From an uncultured Flavobacteriaceae bacterium (GTDB taxonomy: Bacteria; Bacteroidota; Bacteroidia; Flavobacteriales; Flavobacteriaceae), in assembly GCA_947497145.1 (NCBI GenBank), contig CANMFQ010000011.1, positions 1-64,000 on the forward strand: a stretch of 64,000 nt of DNA. Reading direction: 5' to 3'. The position numbers and the translations under genes were made by a program. Below the pieces are notes generated by a model, which saw only the letters and a list, made by a program, of their open reading frames with translations, had not been told where the DNA came from and ran no database searches. Shown here one piece after another: positions 60,521 to 64,000 of this stretch (position 1 is the stretch's first letter; the number at the start of each line of letters is the position of its first letter).

Positions 60521-61807
60521 CTATTTTTTCACTTTTTTATTGGATATAAAATAGGTTAAAACACCGGTTAGAATGAAGACCAATCCGATGGCACTCTCTT
60601 TTGGCTGCTCAAAGAGCATAAACCCTAATATCCATACGCTAAAACACACAAAAGCGATTTGCAAAAAGGGCTTAAACGGACTTTTAAAGGCCTCTTTTCT
60701 TGCTTTTAGCCAAAATATAGAAGCTACGGTAAGTGTCCCCATCAATTGTAAAACAAAACTTGCATATAACAACACCTGCTCAAAAGTACCTGTAAGGGTT
60801 AAAATAATGCTTATAATGGCTTGTAGCCAAAGTGCCCTAACGGGTATTCCGTTCTTATTCTTAACCGCAATGCTACTCCAAAGCGAATGATCTTTGGCCA
60901 TTGCGAAAGTAATTCGAGATCCTATCCACAGATAACCACTTACAGTTGCTATTAATTGAATTGCTATAAAATAGCTAACCCAATTACCTCTATTAGCCCC
61001 CAACAAGTTTTTAAATGCAATAAAGGCTACTTCAACTTTACCAGACATTTGATCAACAGATGCATGCTTTAAAAGTACAATTTGCAAAAGAACATACATT
61101 ATAGTGACCAAAGCAGTACCTATCAATAATGCTTTAGGTAGGTTGCGCCTGGGGTCATCTATTTCATCTACAATATATGCTGCGGAGTTCCAACCTGTAT
61201 AGGCATAGGTTACATATAACAATGATACCGCAAAACCGGGAAGCAAGATCTCTCCCTGCCATGAATTGCTTAAATTTATAGCCCCTTCTTGCACAGGTAC
61301 ATAACTAAAACCAAGAATGATTAAAATAAGTACAAATCCAACTTTAATGCCTGTTGAGATGTTGTGAAATTTTTCACTTTGCCCTACACTTACCGAATGA
61401 ACTGCAGTCAGTATTATAATAACAAAAATGCCAAACCACTGATTGAAAATTTCAGGATTCAACGGATTGAGATAGCTTTTCATCGCCATCACCGAAATAG
61501 CTATGGGCGCTGTAAAACCCACAGTTAGCGATATCCAAGCGTATACATAGCCAATTATAGGATGAATTAGTTTTGAAAGAAAAATATAATCGCCCCCTGA
61601 CTCATCAAAATTGGTACCTAACTCTGCATAGGTAAATGCACCTATTAATGCAAATATGCCCCCGAGAACCCAAATAAATATAATACTCCAAGTATTTTGA
61701 ATATCAGTCAATTGATACCCCAAACTTGTAAAAATCCCAGTACCAATCATATTGGAAATAACAACAGCAGCAGCGGTTTTCCAACCAATTTTTTGTTTCA
61801 CTTTCAT
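60521..61807 (-). CDS. APC-superfamily amino acid permease
   Basis: 428 residues, twelve TM helices. Family signature near the N-terminus: GWKTAAAVVISNMIGTGIFTSLG; second block FIWVLGGIFALIGAFTYAELGTNFDESGGDYIFLSKL and YTGWNSAAYIVDEIDDPRRNLPKALLIG are typical of LAT/APC exchangers. The substrate is not determined. Sits upstream of the purine deaminase on the minus strand. Confidence 0.9.
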   Translation of the reverse strand: MKVKQKIGWKTAAAVVISNMIGTGIFTSLGYQLTDIQNTWSIIFIWVLGGIFALIGAFTYAELGTNFDESGGDYIFLSKLIHPIIGYVYAWISLTVGFTAPIAISVMAMKSYLNPLNPEIFNQWFGIFVIIILTAVHSVSVGQSEKFHNISTGIKVGFVLILIILGFSYVPVQEGAINLSNSWQGEILLPGFAVSLLYVTYAYTGWNSAAYIVDEIDDPRRNLPKALLIGTALVTIMYVLLQIVLLKHASVDQMSGKVEVAFIAFKNLLGANRGNWVSYFIAIQLIATVSGYLWIGSRITFAMAKDHSLWSSIAVKNKNGIPVRALWLQAIISIILTLTGTFEQVLLYASFVLQLMGTLTVASIFWLKARKEAFKSPFKPFLQIAFVCFSVWILGFMLFEQPKESAIGLVFILTGVLTYFISNKKVKK

Positions 61808-61903
61808 TGATTCAGGTTTTCAAACAAAAAACAAAACGGCTAAAAAATTGGTTATTTCCATTCATTGTTATTTGTTAGCTATCTCCCAATATAGCCAAAA
61901 TTG

Positions 61904-64000
61904 CTACAATTTATAATTTAATCGAGCAAAATAGAATGCTCCTGTTGTACCCATTTGAACTGGAGCATATTTAAAGACACCAAAATAGCTGTTTTCAAAT
62001 ACTTGCTCATCAGGAAAAACATCAAACATATTATTTACCCCAAGGGTTAATGATAGGTGGTCATTAAAACTGTACGAACCCGTGAGGTCTGTAGTAATTT
62101 TTTCTGAATGTTCTTGAACTATTCCAAAAGGAGCGCCATCTCTTGTAATTTTACCCCAAAACGTATTGCGTAGCATAAAACCAAGCTTTCTACCTGATAA
62201 ATCAATAGTAAAAATACCCTTGTCTCTAGGATTGTTAGTCTCTATTAAACTCCTTTCAGCTGAACCAAAATAGACATCTTCTTGACCAACAAATATATCA
62301 GGCACATTATTGAGCGTATCGTCTACCTTATTTTCATTATGGTTGTATAACATGGCAAAATTTAAACTTCCTTTTGCCAAGGGCACTTTGTAGTTCAATA
62401 CCAAATCAATGCCTTTGGTTGTGGTATTCACCCCATTGGTAAAAAAGCGAGCGGCTGAAACTTTTAAAGGATTAAGAATAGCCTGCAACTCTGGTACAGG
62501 GTCACCAAAAACATCATTACCCAAATTTCCTGTATAAATAATTCTATCTTCAATATCAACCCTATAAGCATCTAGAGTAACCTGAAAATTCTTAGTTACT
62601 TTTGCTGTTAAACCAACGCTTAAACTAGTAGATGTTTCTTCTTTTAACTCAGGAATACCCAAGGTACGGGCCACTTCACTGTCATTTCTAAAAGTGCCGC
62701 CATTGACCAAATCACCATCCAATAAAATTGTGGCAATATTATTAAAATACTGTTGATGTAACGATGGCGCTCTAAAACCTGTGCCAAATGCACCCCGCAA
62801 TGTAAAGTTGTCACTTATGCTATATCTGGCGGCTAATTTTCCGTTAATAGTACTACCAAAATCACTATAATTTTCAAACCTACCTGCTACTGCTACTAAG
62901 AATTTTTCTGTAAAATTAAATTCAAAATCCCCGTACAACCCAACAGAAGTTCTACCTTCACTAACCTCATTTGCTGGAGAAAAGCCCGGAAAAGAATTGG
63001 CTCCATCACCAATATAAGAACCTTCTTCCCCTGCGTTTATACTGTAATTCTCATACCTAAGTTCTGCACCAAATGCCATACCTAAACCACTCATAAAAGA
63101 TTCGTTAAATTTAGAGAAATCAACATTTAAGGTATTTTGCAAAAAAGCATGTCCTCCCGCTTCAAATGAAGTTGGACTGTCAACGCCATATTCATCATTT
63201 ACAGTGTTAGAAACCTTATAATCAAAGGCATTGTTACCAATTGTATTACTCAAATCAAAGTTCCATTCACCAAACATGGTTTTAAAACCGGTAATCATCG
63301 AAAGGTCGGTTACGCTAGATTCTAAGACAGGTTGAAATCCATTAGGAAATAGCTCTAAAACATGGCCTTCTGATGGTAGTCTTCTAAAACCGAAACCATC
63401 ACCTGATCTAAAGTTAGCACCACCGGCCGCATAAAACCGTCCATGCTCACCAGTTGGCACCTCAAGATTTGTAAATAATTGAATATCTCGTATAGCCGCA
63501 TCACCAATTTGAAAATTAAAATCATCTCTGGTTAACCCTGCAGCCGCTATAAGTTCATCATCTCGTTCTCTGGCGCCTTCATTTGCAAATGGGTATGCGA
63601 AAAAGTTACCCAAATCTGATTGATCATAAATAATAAGTTCATGGTTTTGAGTTCTGGTAGTTTTTCCGCGGTCATTAAATTCGGCTGTAAGGTTTACAAA
63701 GCCGCCATTATCGCCAATTTTAGTACCATAATTCAAATTTACATTAACGGTTTGTCCGTCACCTGCCGATGTTACACCATAGGTTGCGCCTGCTGTTAAA
63801 CCCAGCCTTTTCTTAAGAATAATATTGATTACACCAGCGATAGCGTCTGACCCGTATTGTGCCGCTGCGCCATCTCTAAGCACCTCTATTCTATCAATCG
63901 CCGATGAGGGTATTGACGATAAATCGGTGCCTACAGAACCATTACCAACCGTACCTTGATTATTTACAAGGGATGTGGTATGCCTTCTTTTACCGTTGAT
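61904..64000 (-). CDS. TonB-dependent receptor, 5' end outside the window
   Basis: A C-terminal part of at least 698 codons, cut by the window end. The readable frame begins KRRHTTSLVNNQGTVGNGSV, SSIPSSAIDRIEVLRDGAAA, QYGSDAIAGVINIILKK, which is the end of the plug domain. It continues as a barrel with many aromatic-ended strands and ends MGTTGAFYFARLNYKL. The best-matched relatives are vitamin/siderophore or glycan receptors with a single chain. The sequence GTGFRAPSLHQQYF is the conserved barrel motif. The substrate is unknown. Confidence 0.88.
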   Translation of the reverse strand: MNGKRRHTTSLVNNQGTVGNGSVGTDLSSIPSSAIDRIEVLRDGAAAQYGSDAIAGVINIILKKRLGLTAGATYGVTSAGDGQTVNVNLNYGTKIGDNGGFVNLTAEFNDRGKTTRTQNHELIIYDQSDLGNFFAYPFANEGARERDDELIAAAGLTRDDFNFQIGDAAIRDIQLFTNLEVPTGEHGRFYAAGGANFRSGDGFGFRRLPSEGHVLELFPNGFQPVLESSVTDLSMITGFKTMFGEWNFDLSNTIGNNAFDYKVSNTVNDEYGVDSPTSFEAGGHAFLQNTLNVDFSKFNESFMSGLGMAFGAELRYENYSINAGEEGSYIGDGANSFPGFSPANEVSEGRTSVGLYGDFEFNFTEKFLVAVAGRFENYSDFGSTINGKLAARYSISDNFTLRGAFGTGFRAPSLHQQYFNNIATILLDGDLVNGGTFRNDSEVARTLGIPELKEETSTSLSVGLTAKVTKNFQVTLDAYRVDIEDRIIYTGNLGNDVFGDPVPELQAILNPLKVSAARFFTNGVNTTTKGIDLVLNYKVPLAKGSLNFAMLYNHNENKVDDTLNNVPDIFVGQEDVYFGSAERSLIETNNPRDKGIFTIDLSGRKLGFMLRNTFWGKITRDGAPFGIVQEHSEKITTDLTGSYSFNDHLSLTLGVNNMFDVFPDEQVFENSYFGVFKYAPVQMGTTGAFYFARLNYKL

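Noticed and set aside
1-64000. CRISPR array, rRNA genes, integrase or attachment site
   Set aside because: No regularly spaced repeats, no rRNA-like sequence and no recombinase gene were seen. The only tRNA (51561) is far from the accessory region and shows no adjacent duplicated 3' end.

Overview
The window looks like a chromosomal segment of a marine-type Flavobacteriaceae (Bacteroidota). The reasons are TonB-dependent receptors with Bacteroidota-style carboxypeptidase-regulatory N-termini, a DnaJ with the shortened flavobacterial zinc-finger region, promoters matching the Bacteroidota pattern TTG-N19..21-TAnnTTTG, a near absence of Shine-Dalgarno sequences, and A+T-rich coding DNA. The genus cannot be fixed from this sequence alone.

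Layout. (1) 1-1,380: transposon debris. It holds the tail of one IS982-type transposase, a fragment that may come from an outer-membrane protein, and a nearly intact IS982-family element (393-1,376) whose transposase carries a one-base frameshift. (2) 1,490-12,263: an A+T-rich accessory operon of ten tightly packed genes. It encodes a complete branched-chain-amino-acid-type ABC importer (two permeases, two ATPases, a lipoprotein binding protein), a class I SAM methyltransferase, and four signalling-like proteins. These are a degenerate histidine-kinase-like protein, a small unknown, a receiver protein with a HEPN-like RNxxxH motif, and a second receiver protein with all phosphorylation residues. 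The two receiver proteins also share an N-terminal domain. (3) 12,264-12,721: a noncoding, hairpin-rich spacer. (4) 12,722-17,820: a second accessory cassette. It encodes a 58-residue protein, a coiled-coil/four-TM protein, a lipoprotein with a possible degenerate vWA fold, and a 982-residue polytopic protein ending in a glycosyltransferase-51-like domain and a penicillin-binding transpeptidase domain. (5) 17,821-18,421: three gene scraps that mark the right edge of the accessory region.

The rest is more ordinary: a sulfatase; a DUF4132 giant protein next to a WGR-type ATP-dependent DNA ligase; a PVC-type haem lipoprotein; an SDR protein; a Tat-exported sugar isomerase/epimerase-like protein; grpE-dnaJ; a TonB receptor; and a MarR-regulated nitroreductase/YceI cluster. 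The complete trpEGDCFBA operon follows, preceded by an apparently leaderless attenuator peptide with three consecutive Trp codons. After it come an M20 peptidase, tRNA-Gln, a TPR protein with a UDG-like protein, PEP carboxylase, a decayed IS21-type element, an adenosine/adenine deaminase, an APC amino-acid permease and a TonB receptor cut by the window end.

The best candidate for an undescribed system is the accessory region 1,490-17,820. A ligand importer or sensor is co-transcribed with a phosphorelay-like set (kinase-like protein, two receivers, methyltransferase), and one receiver carries a possible RNase-type HEPN domain. Next to it lies an envelope cassette built around an unusual membrane-embedded penicillin-binding protein. 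The domain assignments of the divergent proteins come from motif reading and are inference.
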